Shown in pieces: positions 17,569-26,342 of a stretch of DNA of 44,143 nt. Origin of the DNA: Acetofilamentum sp. (GTDB lineage: Bacteria > Bacteroidota > Bacteroidia > Bacteroidales > DYOH01). The stretch is taken from contig DYOH01000023.1 in the NCBI GenBank assembly GCA_020720625.1, positions 1 through 44,143 of the forward strand, read 5' to 3'. The notes beneath the pieces were generated by a model. That model worked only from the letters and a program-made list of their open reading frames with translations, did no database searches and was not told the origin of the DNA. The position numbers were made by a program, and so were the translations under genes. Position 1 is the first letter of the stretch. Every line of letters begins with the position of its first letter.

Positions 17569-17620
17569 ATAATAATTTCATTTATTGGTGTTATTTTGTA
17601 TTTTAGTAAAAATTTCGCCA

Positions 17621-18964
17621 ATGAAAAATTTGATTGAAGCAAATCTAAAGAACTTCGATAAAAATGATTTTGTTGAATATAATAAAGCTTATATACTCGT
17701 AGTTTTTAATTATGTCAGTATTGTCTTGCTGTTCATTACATTCGTCCGGTCTTTTATCAATTACGAAACATCTTCAAATTCGATTCTACTTTCGTTTTTG
17801 CTGCCGGGAATTGTTTTAAGTATTTATATTATTGATTTGATTTTATTAAGATATTCATCCAAGGTTCAGATTCCCGGAAATCTTCTTATTCTATCCTTTT
17901 TGTTTATATTTCTGGGGGGCTCTTTTTTTCTGGTTGAAGATATTGGGGTACGTTTGTATTTTGGTATCTTTTTTTATCTGGTAGCCATTTTTTCAATGAG
18001 TTATCTTGTATCCGGAAAATGGGTCGTTTTCCTTAATCTTTTCATTTTACTGGTGGGCATAAATATATTGTACAACAAAATTGTAGCAGTAGAAAGTTCG
18101 CCTGCAATTCTGCGTTTGGCAAAAATTGGCCTAATTAATATTCATATAGTGCTCATAGGCTTGAGTATTGTAATTACTTTAACAAGAAGTATTACATCAA
18201 AATTTATGGAAAAGATACTTTTTTCGAAGGAAAGACAAAAAAAATTCAACAACTTATTGTCAAAAATTATCCTGAACGTTGAGAAAACCAGCCTTCAAAT
18301 AAATGAACTTACATCTCAAATGGAATTAATTTCGATGAAGGTAAAAGATTCATCAGCCATTCAGGCAGCATCTTTAGAAGAAATATCGGCCACCATTGAG
18401 GAGCTTACAAATTCGGTTGACGAAACGGCTCATATTGCAAAAGAAGCGAATGATTCCGTTGATTTGAGTATACAAATGATTGAAAGTAATGAACAAAATT
18501 TTAGACAAACCACAGAAGAAATATTAAGAACAAGAGAAGAAAGCTATAAAATTGAAGAAATATCAGGTAAAACGGAAATTTTGGCCATAAATGCATCAAT
18601 TGAAATCTCAAGGTCTACCAATCAGGGGTTTTCTAATATTGCGCACGAAATCAGAAAACTAGCCGAAATTACCCTTAAAACAGCTACCGATATTTTTCAA
18701 CTATCAGACCAAGCCTTTGGATATAGCGAAAATTCTGGTACAAATTTAATTCAGATTAAACAAGTGGTATCTTATTTAGATACACAAATAAGTGCTATAT
18801 ATATGGGAGTGCTTGAACAAAAAACGGCTTTTGAGAGTATCTCAAGGGGAATAATAGAAATTTCGGAATCATCGCAATTAAATGCAGCGGTTAGCGAAAA
18901 GCTTACCGAGTCACTTAGTGAATTGAAAAGAAATTCTAATGAACTTAAATCGCTTTTTAATTAA
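17621..18964 (+). CDS. six-TM MCP-like receptor, first of pair
   Basis: 447 residues from ATG 17621; an upstream TTG at 17585 would only add a poorly supported extension. About six TM helices fill residues 20-210, with no large periplasmic domain. The rest is a cytosolic coiled coil ending in an MCP-type signalling region. Its hairpin tip (KTEILAINASIEISR) keeps the Asn and Glu used for receptor-trimer contacts in enteric MCPs, but is about two residues shorter after it (STNQGFSNIAHEIRKLAE). Membrane sensing with helical output is inferred. No CheA, CheW or CheR/B is nearby. Eleven bases separate it from the next, related gene. Confidence 0.8.
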   Translation: MKNLIEANLKNFDKNDFVEYNKAYILVVFNYVSIVLLFITFVRSFINYETSSNSILLSFLLPGIVLSIYIIDLILLRYSSKVQIPGNLLILSFLFIFLGGSFFLVEDIGVRLYFGIFFYLVAIFSMSYLVSGKWVVFLNLFILLVGINILYNKIVAVESSPAILRLAKIGLINIHIVLIGLSIVITLTRSITSKFMEKILFSKERQKKFNNLLSKIILNVEKTSLQINELTSQMELISMKVKDSSAIQAASLEEISATIEELTNSVDETAHIAKEANDSVDLSIQMIESNEQNFRQTTEEILRTREESYKIEEISGKTEILAINASIEISRSTNQGFSNIAHEIRKLAEITLKTATDIFQLSDQAFGYSENSGTNLIQIKQVVSYLDTQISAIYMGVLEQKTAFESISRGIIEISESSQLNAAVSEKLTESLSELKRNSNELKSLFN

Positions 18965-18975
18965 TAGAAAATGCC

Positions 18976-20325
18976 ATGATTGAATACTTTCTTACATCTA
19001 CGGACAAAACTGATTTTCTGCATTATATTAAATCAAAAGTACTGGTTAATATATGTTTTTTGGGAATTTTTCTGGTAAGCATTCAACTTATGTCTTCTGT
19101 TATTGTGGGCATAGAAGCCAATGAAATCGGTCGCAGAGTTATTATGCCTTTAGCAATTATTTCGATTTTCTTTGGAGATTTGTTTTTTTTAAAGTATTCT
19201 AAAAATAAAGAGTTGCCCGGCAATTTTTTGGTTATGTCCTTATTGCTGGTACAATTTGGCTTCTTATTCTACTATGCTCCAACGGCTGGCTTAGATTATT
19301 TTGTATCAGGATTTTATCATGCAATGCTATTTTTTAGTCTAAGTGCCATTTTGTCTAGCAGGAGCTTTATTCTCGCCAATACCTTGTTTTTTCTTGTTGC
19401 CATTAATTTAATCATATTTCTTCGCACTGAAAAGGTAATCACAGACCCACACATGATAGAATTGTTTAACAGCGGCAAATTTCATTTTCAGATTGTATTT
19501 CTTATTTTTGCTACCATTATTTTATCTGTAAATTCCATAAACAATGGAGCCTATTTCCAAATTAAGAAATATGTAAAAGAAGAAGAAGAAGAAACTGCTC
19601 AAAAAAAGCTATTTATAAGGGCCATTGAAAAAATGGCTGAGGTTTTAAATAAAGAAGCTAATTCTATTCGTTACGAATCTTCAAAAGTAAGAAACGGAAG
19701 CAGTTCGCAAGCTGCTAGCATCGAAGAGATTTCGGCTTCGATAGTAGAAGCTGCTAGTGCCCTGATAGAAGTGTCTGACAATTCCCAACGTAGTAAGCAA
19801 ATGTCCGAAAAAACATCCAAATCTATAAACGAAAACCTTGCCTATTTTCAAAAAACAGCCGATGTAGTTGCCAATATAAAAAAACACAGCGAAGAAATAG
19901 AAAAAATTGCCGCACAAACAGAAGTTCTCGCAATTAATGCAGCTATTGAAGCATCAAAAACCCGTGGTCTGCATGGTGGTTTTACTGTAATAGCTACTGA
20001 AATAAAAAAATTAGCGGAAAATACCATTCAGGCATCGGAGAATATTTTTGCTTATATTGATAAAAGCCACGAAATGAGCCAATTAACGTCTCATCGAGTA
20101 ACCGAAATAAATTCGGGATTGCTCGAACTCAACAACAAAATGGAGCATGTTGTTTTGGCTGCCGAAGAGCAGAAGCAGTCTGTATACCAGATTTCATTAG
20201 TGATGAATGAATTAAATAGTAGTGCTCAGGAGAATTCGGCGGCAAGTAATCAGCTTTTTGAAATTGCCGATAAACTGAAAGAACTTTCGGAGATGCTAAA
20301 AGATCAGTTGCAGATTAAAGCATAA
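18976..20325 (+). CDS. six-TM MCP-like receptor, second of pair
   Basis: A 449-residue paralogue of the preceding gene with the same layout: six TM helices in about residues 20-190, a basic/acidic junction (YVKEEEEETAQKK), then a methyl-accepting-type cytosolic hairpin. The tip (QTEVLAINAAIEASK) is closer to the MCP consensus than its neighbour and has full length (HGGFTVIATEIKKLAENT). Gln/Glu pairs along the helices (SSSQAASIEEISAS) could be methylation sites. Divergence of the tips suggests specialisation, perhaps as a heterodimer. Output partner unknown. Confidence 0.82.
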   Translation: MIEYFLTSTDKTDFLHYIKSKVLVNICFLGIFLVSIQLMSSVIVGIEANEIGRRVIMPLAIISIFFGDLFFLKYSKNKELPGNFLVMSLLLVQFGFLFYYAPTAGLDYFVSGFYHAMLFFSLSAILSSRSFILANTLFFLVAINLIIFLRTEKVITDPHMIELFNSGKFHFQIVFLIFATIILSVNSINNGAYFQIKKYVKEEEEETAQKKLFIRAIEKMAEVLNKEANSIRYESSKVRNGSSSQAASIEEISASIVEAASALIEVSDNSQRSKQMSEKTSKSINENLAYFQKTADVVANIKKHSEEIEKIAAQTEVLAINAAIEASKTRGLHGGFTVIATEIKKLAENTIQASENIFAYIDKSHEMSQLTSHRVTEINSGLLELNNKMEHVVLAAEEQKQSVYQISLVMNELNSSAQENSAASNQLFEIADKLKELSEMLKDQLQIKA

Positions 20326-20336
20326 AAGCTTTGATA

Positions 20337-21167
20337 ATGAAGCTGAAAGAAAATACTATAATAAAAAGCATTCGAAAACTGTTTATTGACGATAGATTTA
20401 TACTTATTCTCATCTTTACTAACTCCTTGGCCATTTTTTTGCAAGGCTTTAGTAATTTATCAAAAGAAATAATTCTTTTCACCGATATCATAGATTCAAT
20501 AATTACCCTATTGTTTGGTATCGAAGTTATTGTAAAATGGAAGACTCATGGAACCAAAGAATACTTTCGTTCTCATTGGAATAAATTAGATTTTGTATTA
20601 ATAATGCTTGCTTTTCCGGCACTAGCACATTGGTTTATCAATGTGGATTCGGGATCATTAAGCTGGCTACTTATTTTTAGAGCCATTAGAGTTTTCAAAT
20701 TTTTCCGGTTTCTGAAATTTATTCCTGAAATAGATAAGTTAGCCATTGGAATAAAAAGAGCATTAAAAGATTCTGTGCTGGTGTTTTTTGGTTTTGTTTT
20801 GTACAATTTTATTATTTCGGTTTTCTCTTGCTACATGTTTAAAGACCTTGCTCCCGAATACTTTGCCAATCCTGTGCAGTCTTTTTATACCACTTTTAGG
20901 GTTTTTACAGTAGAAGGATGGTACGAAATACCCGAACTTATAAGTGAGCGTTCGGGAACAGTTATGGCTTTTTTTTCCAAAATATATTTTATGCTCATCC
21001 TGCTCACTGGCGGAATTTTGGGATTATCTTTGGTGAATTCCATTTTTGTAGATGCCATGGTGAGCGACAACAACGAAGATTTGGAAAAAAAAATCGATAG
21101 GCTAGCTTCTCAAGTCGATGAAATAAAAAGACTTTTACAGAATGACCGGAAACAAGACAAAATTTAG
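20337..21167 (+). CDS. voltage-gated ion channel, bacterial NaV-like
   Basis: A 276-residue, single-repeat six-TM channel; ATG 20337 is preferred over an upstream TTG at 20331. The S4 voltage sensor has positive residues every third position: R115, R118, K121, R124, K127. S5 and S6 bracket a pore loop with T191-V-E-G-W195, close to the TLESW selectivity filter of NaChBac-type sodium channels; the Glu suggests Na+ or Ca2+ rather than K+ (no GYG). A C-terminal coiled coil (EDLEKKIDRLASQVDEIKRLL) fits tetramer assembly. It follows the two receptor genes by 11 bases, so probably one transcript. Confidence 0.88.
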   Translation: MKLKENTIIKSIRKLFIDDRFILILIFTNSLAIFLQGFSNLSKEIILFTDIIDSIITLLFGIEVIVKWKTHGTKEYFRSHWNKLDFVLIMLAFPALAHWFINVDSGSLSWLLIFRAIRVFKFFRFLKFIPEIDKLAIGIKRALKDSVLVFFGFVLYNFIISVFSCYMFKDLAPEYFANPVQSFYTTFRVFTVEGWYEIPELISERSGTVMAFFSKIYFMLILLTGGILGLSLVNSIFVDAMVSDNNEDLEKKIDRLASQVDEIKRLLQNDRKQDKI

Positions 21168-21231
21168 ATTGTTTTTATTCTTTTTTCATTTTTTGGTTGA
21201 TTCTTTCTAGTATTGTAAAAAGAAAAAGTAT

Positions 21232-22077
21232 ATGAAAATATTTACCATTGAAAGCGGAAATTTTAAACTCGATGGCGGTGCTATGTTCGGTGTAGTTCCA
21301 AAGTCTTTGTGGCAAAAAGCTTATCCTGCCGACGAAAACAATATGTGCTCTTGGGCCATGCGTTGTCTTTTGGTCGACGATGGCAAAAATGTGCTTCTTG
21401 TTGATACCGGAATTGGCGATAAGCAAGACGAAAAATTCAAATCGCATTATTTTTTGTTCGGTGAGCATAGTATGGAAAAATCGCTTAATGAGAAAGGTTA
21501 TTCTCCAAAGGATATAACTCATGTATTACTAACTCATTTGCATTTTGATCATGCCGGAGGAGCCATCGAAAAAAAACCAAACGGCACTTATGGGCCTGCA
21601 TTCCCAAATGCAACATATTTTATTAGTGAGCGTCAATGGAATTGGGCAACTAAGCCCAATCATCGCGAAAAAGCTTCTTTTCTCTCTGAGAATATTTTAC
21701 CTATTGAACAAAGCGGAAAACTGGAAATAATTTCTCAAGAGCAAGAGATTTTACCCAATATCGCTATTCGATTTTTTCATGGGCATACAGATGGACAAAT
21801 GATTCCCTTTATTAAAACCGAAAGAGGCAAAACAGTTGTTTTTATGGGCGATCTACTGCCATCGCATGCGCATATTCCAATGCCTTGGGTGATGGCTTAT
21901 GATACCAAACCCCTGATTACCTTGGATGAGAAGGAAAAACTTTTTCCAGAGGCAGTGCAAAATGGTTATATTCTGGTTTTTGAACATGATTTATTCTACG
22001 AATGCGCCACATTGGAAAATACCCCCAAAGGTATTCGTGCAGGTAGGTTAGGCAAACTTTCCGAATTGATAGAATAG
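21232..22077 (+). CDS. metallo-beta-lactamase-fold hydrolase
   Basis: A 281-residue cytosolic hydrolase. The metal motif HLHFDH is at residues 102-107 (LTHLHFDHAGG), followed by HGHTDGQ, the bridging Asp in FMGDLLPSHAH and a late His in FEHD, the full set for a binuclear zinc site. It resembles the lactonase/glyoxalase-like branch (MBL fold metallo-hydrolase); the substrate is unknown. It begins 64 bases after the channel gene and could be read from the same transcript. Confidence 0.88.
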   Translation: MKIFTIESGNFKLDGGAMFGVVPKSLWQKAYPADENNMCSWAMRCLLVDDGKNVLLVDTGIGDKQDEKFKSHYFLFGEHSMEKSLNEKGYSPKDITHVLLTHLHFDHAGGAIEKKPNGTYGPAFPNATYFISERQWNWATKPNHREKASFLSENILPIEQSGKLEIISQEQEILPNIAIRFFHGHTDGQMIPFIKTERGKTVVFMGDLLPSHAHIPMPWVMAYDTKPLITLDEKEKLFPEAVQNGYILVFEHDLFYECATLENTPKGIRAGRLGKLSELIE

Positions 22078-22142
22078 CATTAGGCCCTTATTTTGATTCG
22101 CAGTTTTTGTACCTTCCTCCCAAAAACTTAATTTTTATTTAT

Positions 22143-22273
22143 GAGTCTAGTCTAAAAACCCTGCCAGCGTTGATTTTTATAAAATGCTGTAACTGTACTA
22201 AACAGTTTATAAGTCAATTAAGAAAACGCTGGCAGGGGTATAATCATTTTTTCAATCTTTTTAGACTGAACTC
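22143..22273. repeat. 131-bp inverted-repeat element, possible MITE
   Basis: Outer arms beginning GAGTCTAGTCTAAAAA (from 22143) pair with the segment ending at 22273 with two mismatches. Inner arms CCCTGCCAGCGTT (22159-22171) and AACGCTGGCAGGG (22225-22237) pair perfectly over 13 bp and are strikingly GC-rich for this genome. ATTTAT occurs directly on both flanks (22137-22142 and 22274-22279), consistent with a target duplication, though AT-rich background weakens this. It occupies most of the 365-base gap between two genes; nothing else is seen in that gap. Confidence 0.55.
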
Positions 22274-22442
22274 ATTTATGTTTATTGAAAGATATGAATA
22301 TAGCTTATCTTTTTGATTAACTAAATTTTAATGCTGTAGATGCAGTTTAATTTCCCATTTTATCAGTGTTTTCATTTTTTTTTTGTAACTTGCTTAATCT
22401 GTCAGGTATTTTGCGGAATTGAAACAAGAAAATTAATTAGAT

Positions 22443-25400
22443 ATGAAAACTACTCATCAAAAAATTCTGATACTATATCTTTTTATTATGTCATTATCTG
22501 TATTTGATGCAAAATCAATTTATTACAATACTATTTTTTCTTTAGATAAGGACAAAATAAATCACTTAAGCGATACGGAGCAAGATTCTCTTGCTTTGGT
22601 TGCATTATTTAATGCAACCAATGGTTACGCTTGGAACAATTCAGCCAATTGGTTAAGCGGAAATCTCGAAACCTGGTATGGCATAACGCTAAATTCCGAA
22701 AAGCGTGTTATTACTATTGCTTTAAACGAAAATAATTTATCAGGTACTATTCCTCCTGAGTTTGGAAATCTTACCATGCTCGATTCGTTAAATTTGTATT
22801 TAAATAATTTATCGGGCGAATTACCATCCGAATTTGCTTATTTGCAGGAGCTTAGATCCCTTACTTTATGGGATAATCAGTTTTCGGGTGCATTCCCGGA
22901 GCAATTATTTTCCATGAGTAAACTCGAATATTTAGATTTGGATGGAAACCAATTTACGGGTACAATTCCTCCGGGCATTGCCAATTTGCAAAGTTTGAAG
23001 AACATTTATTTAGGAAATAATCCTTTTACAGGGAATATTCCGGTTGAAATTTTCTATTTAAGCAAATTAGAGATATTGGGCATATACGATACCCAAATAT
23101 CGGGATCAATTCCTCCTGGTATTGGAAATTTACCAAATCTTGTATCTTTGTTTTTGTCTGGAAATCAATTAAGTGGAGTTATTCCTGAAACAATCTACAA
23201 TTTGTATAATTTACAAGTTCTTTCATTATCCCGAAATTTGTTAACAGGCGGAATCTCTTCATCAGTTGTCAAGCTTTCTAAACTAAGGCAATTACTTCTT
23301 TGGGGAAATCAGCTTTCCGGGTCTATTCCGTCAGCAATTGGCCAATTGCCTAATTTGCAGTATTTGCAATTGGGCGATAATTTGCTTTACGGCGAATTAC
23401 CTCCGGAAATTGGTGATTTAAGTAGTTTATTAAATCTCGATTTACGAAACAACCAACATTCCGGAAATCTGCCGGCATCTTTGGGCAATCTATCAAATCT
23501 GCAGACTTTTAATTTGGTAAATAATCAATTATCCGGTCCAATACCACCAGAATATGGCAATTTATCTCAGCTTTTATATTTAGATTTAGGGGCTAATCCA
23601 TTACAGTGCAATATTCCTGCGGAACTTGGCAATTTAAATAATTTGCAGCGCATGTATCTTGCAAATGCCCAACTTGTTGGAGAAATACCTTCTAATCTTG
23701 GAAATTTGAGTTCATTGATAGCTCTTGCATTGGATAAAAATTCGCTCACAGGTCAAATTCCTTATCAATTGGGTCAACTTAATTCTTTGCAAGGCTTATA
23801 TTTGCAGAGTAATCAATTAAGTGGCATAATTCCCCATGAACTGGGCAATCTGGCCAATTTGAATGCACTGTTTCTGTCTGGTAATCAAATAAGTGGAGAA
23901 ATCCCTATTGAATTGGGAAATCTATTAAACCTTACTCAGTTGGTTTTAAATAATAATCAACTTACCGGAACTGTACCCTCAGAAGTAAATAATCTGTCGA
24001 ACATGTATTTGTTGGATTTATCAACTAATTTTTTATCCAGATTACCCAAATTTGACAAAGTTCCATTTAATATGGATGCAAATAGCGGATTATTGCTCCA
24101 AAATAACTTATTTACTTTTCATGATTTGGAAAAAAATGCGTATTATCTTAATTATCAGAATAAATACAGTCCACAGGCAAAAGTGCATCTTAATGAAACA
24201 TCCAGGCTTGTGAATTATTATGAATATGTTAACCTCGATGCAGAACTTTTAACTAACGATACCTTAATTTCTGGTAATACTTATTTTTCATGGTACCGAA
24301 ATAGCGAGTTGGTGGCCGGCCCATCGGTTACATCTACGTATAATATAAATTCTTTTACAGATATTGATGCCGGCTATTACTATTGTTTGATGAACAACAG
24401 CTTGCTCGACAGTCTGCAATTGGTAACGGATTCTATATACATAAATACTGCTGTTAGTGCACCCGAAGCACCTTCTGATGTTTCACTTAGTGCGCTTTCT
24501 TCGAGCGAAATAAAAATTAACTGGCAAGATAATTCATCGCTAGAAAATGGATTTGAAATTTATAGAAGTACCGAATCAGGAATAAATTACTCGATTATTT
24601 TTACTACCGCTGCAAACGTAAATAACTACACAGACGTTGGATTATCGCCTTCTACCACATATTATTATCAGATACGGGCATTCAACGGCAGCGGGTATTC
24701 AAATTTTACCGAGGAAAAGGCCATCGCAACATTGGGCTTATCTACAGCGCCAAATGCACCCACTGGGCTTACTGCCAATGCCGTATCCGATACTCAAATA
24801 GATTTATCATGGATAGATAATTCGGATAATGAGGATGGATATAAATTCTACATTTCTAACGATGGAATTAACTATAGCTATTTTGGGTCTGTAGGGTCTA
24901 ACGAAACAAGCTTATCGAGCAGGCTATTAACAGCAAACACCACATACTATTATTTTGTTGGAGCCTATAATGCTTTTGGAGAGAATTTTTCACAAACGGT
25001 TGCAGCCACTACATTTTCTAATACCACGGCCCCAAATGCACCTACCAACTTTGCTGCCGATGCTCTAAGTGGCACCTCGATAAAACTCACATGGACAGAT
25101 GTTGCATTTAATGAAGAAGGATTTTATGTGTATCGGTCTATAGATAACCAAAATTTTTCACAAGAATATACACTTGGCGCCAATGAGATTTTTTATTTGG
25201 ACAATGGGTTAAAACCTTCAACTACCTACTATTATTATGTTTGTGCCTATAATGCTTTTGGATCGGCGTGTACCGAAACGCTGATTGCATTTACACCATC
25301 AACAACAATGCCCACTGTTTATAACGGTACAGCCTGTCAGGGAGCTTTGGTAAATTATGTTAATGCCGATGGAAGCGGTATTCGTTGGTATTCCGATGCA

Positions 25401-26270
25401 AGCTTATCTAATTTTGTAAGTTCAGGTAATTATTATTATCCATCAACTTCAAATAGCGGGGTTTTTTATTATTATGTTACTCAAGATTTGGGCGGATTCG
25501 AGAGCGATGCTGCTGTAGCAACGTTTACTGTTTTTTCATTACCATACGCCAATGCAGGCCCTGATATTGTTACCTGTGAGTATGAATCACAAATTGAAGC
25601 CAATAAACAGGGAGCAAATGCATCAGGAATTTGGGAAATAATAGTTGGAAACGGGAGTATTTCCAATTATTATTCTAATAGCATTACTTATAGCGACCCT
25701 AATCGAATTAATGCGACCCTTAGCTGGACAATTGTCGACCAAAACAATTGTACTAATTCCGATCAAGTGAAAATTGTTTTTAATCCATTACCCCAAGTGC
25801 CAAATATACATGTTAAGGGAGGTTTTGTTTTTATTTGCACCGGTCCCGACATGAAGGCCTACAGATGGTTTAAAAACGGTAATGAGATTGCGGGTGAAAC
25901 AGCAAAGTATTATGTAGAAAGAAATTATATGGGAAATACTTATGCAGTAGTTGTGCAAAACGACTTTGGCTGCTTTAATTATTCCCAAATAAATTATAAA
26001 TCAGAATTGGCAGATAATTATCAGATTCAACTATACCCAATGCCTTCAAAGAATAAAGTGTATCTATCTGCCGAAAATAAAGAACTATCCATTATTGAAG
26101 CCAATATTTTAGATCAATTTGGTCATGTAAAGAAATCTATCTACTTCGAAAATCAGCAATTGTTTTATGATTATGAGTTGGATATATCAGCATTAATACA
26201 AGGTTATTATGTATTGGAACTTATTTTTTCTGATGGCGAAAGGGTTTACAAAAAAATAATCAAAGAATGA
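22443..26270 (+). CDS. T9SS-secreted LRR / fibronectin-III surface protein
   Basis: A 1275-residue exported protein. The signal peptide is at about residues 1-24. A cap (DSLALVALFNATNG, WNNSANWL) is followed by roughly 18-19 plant-type 24-residue LRRs with the L-SG-x-IP pattern (about 90-540). Then come an Ig-like region (about 550-665), three FN3 domains (about 672-760, 769-855, 862-950), further Ig-like domains, and a T9SS type A sorting domain from about 1188 (YQIQLYPMPSKNKVYL to the end). It should be exported by T9SS and cell-surface attached or released. The domain set indicates binding, not catalysis. Confidence 0.9.
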   Translation: MKTTHQKILILYLFIMSLSVFDAKSIYYNTIFSLDKDKINHLSDTEQDSLALVALFNATNGYAWNNSANWLSGNLETWYGITLNSEKRVITIALNENNLSGTIPPEFGNLTMLDSLNLYLNNLSGELPSEFAYLQELRSLTLWDNQFSGAFPEQLFSMSKLEYLDLDGNQFTGTIPPGIANLQSLKNIYLGNNPFTGNIPVEIFYLSKLEILGIYDTQISGSIPPGIGNLPNLVSLFLSGNQLSGVIPETIYNLYNLQVLSLSRNLLTGGISSSVVKLSKLRQLLLWGNQLSGSIPSAIGQLPNLQYLQLGDNLLYGELPPEIGDLSSLLNLDLRNNQHSGNLPASLGNLSNLQTFNLVNNQLSGPIPPEYGNLSQLLYLDLGANPLQCNIPAELGNLNNLQRMYLANAQLVGEIPSNLGNLSSLIALALDKNSLTGQIPYQLGQLNSLQGLYLQSNQLSGIIPHELGNLANLNALFLSGNQISGEIPIELGNLLNLTQLVLNNNQLTGTVPSEVNNLSNMYLLDLSTNFLSRLPKFDKVPFNMDANSGLLLQNNLFTFHDLEKNAYYLNYQNKYSPQAKVHLNETSRLVNYYEYVNLDAELLTNDTLISGNTYFSWYRNSELVAGPSVTSTYNINSFTDIDAGYYYCLMNNSLLDSLQLVTDSIYINTAVSAPEAPSDVSLSALSSSEIKINWQDNSSLENGFEIYRSTESGINYSIIFTTAANVNNYTDVGLSPSTTYYYQIRAFNGSGYSNFTEEKAIATLGLSTAPNAPTGLTANAVSDTQIDLSWIDNSDNEDGYKFYISNDGINYSYFGSVGSNETSLSSRLLTANTTYYYFVGAYNAFGENFSQTVAATTFSNTTAPNAPTNFAADALSGTSIKLTWTDVAFNEEGFYVYRSIDNQNFSQEYTLGANEIFYLDNGLKPSTTYYYYVCAYNAFGSACTETLIAFTPSTTMPTVYNGTACQGALVNYVNADGSGIRWYSDASLSNFVSSGNYYYPSTSNSGVFYYYVTQDLGGFESDAAVATFTVFSLPYANAGPDIVTCEYESQIEANKQGANASGIWEIIVGNGSISNYYSNSITYSDPNRINATLSWTIVDQNNCTNSDQVKIVFNPLPQVPNIHVKGGFVFICTGPDMKAYRWFKNGNEIAGETAKYYVERNYMGNTYAVVVQNDFGCFNYSQINYKSELADNYQIQLYPMPSKNKVYLSAENKELSIIEANILDQFGHVKKSIYFENQQLFYDYELDISALIQGYYVLELIFSDGERVYKKIIKE

Positions 26271-26342
26271 TTTTTTTTGCAGAGATTATCAAAAATTGAC
26301 ATAACTTTGGAAAGTATTTGGAATAAACAAAAATTTTTATAT

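Noticed and set aside
17585-17620. TTG start 36 bases upstream of the first receptor
   Set aside because: The ATG at 17621 begins a sequence resembling its paralogue's N-terminus, and the extension adds an unneeded hydrophobic stretch.
22107-22316. Plus-strand frame of 69 residues across the 131-bp element
   Set aside because: It runs through both inverted arms and shows no protein-like conservation; the repeat structure explains the sequence better.
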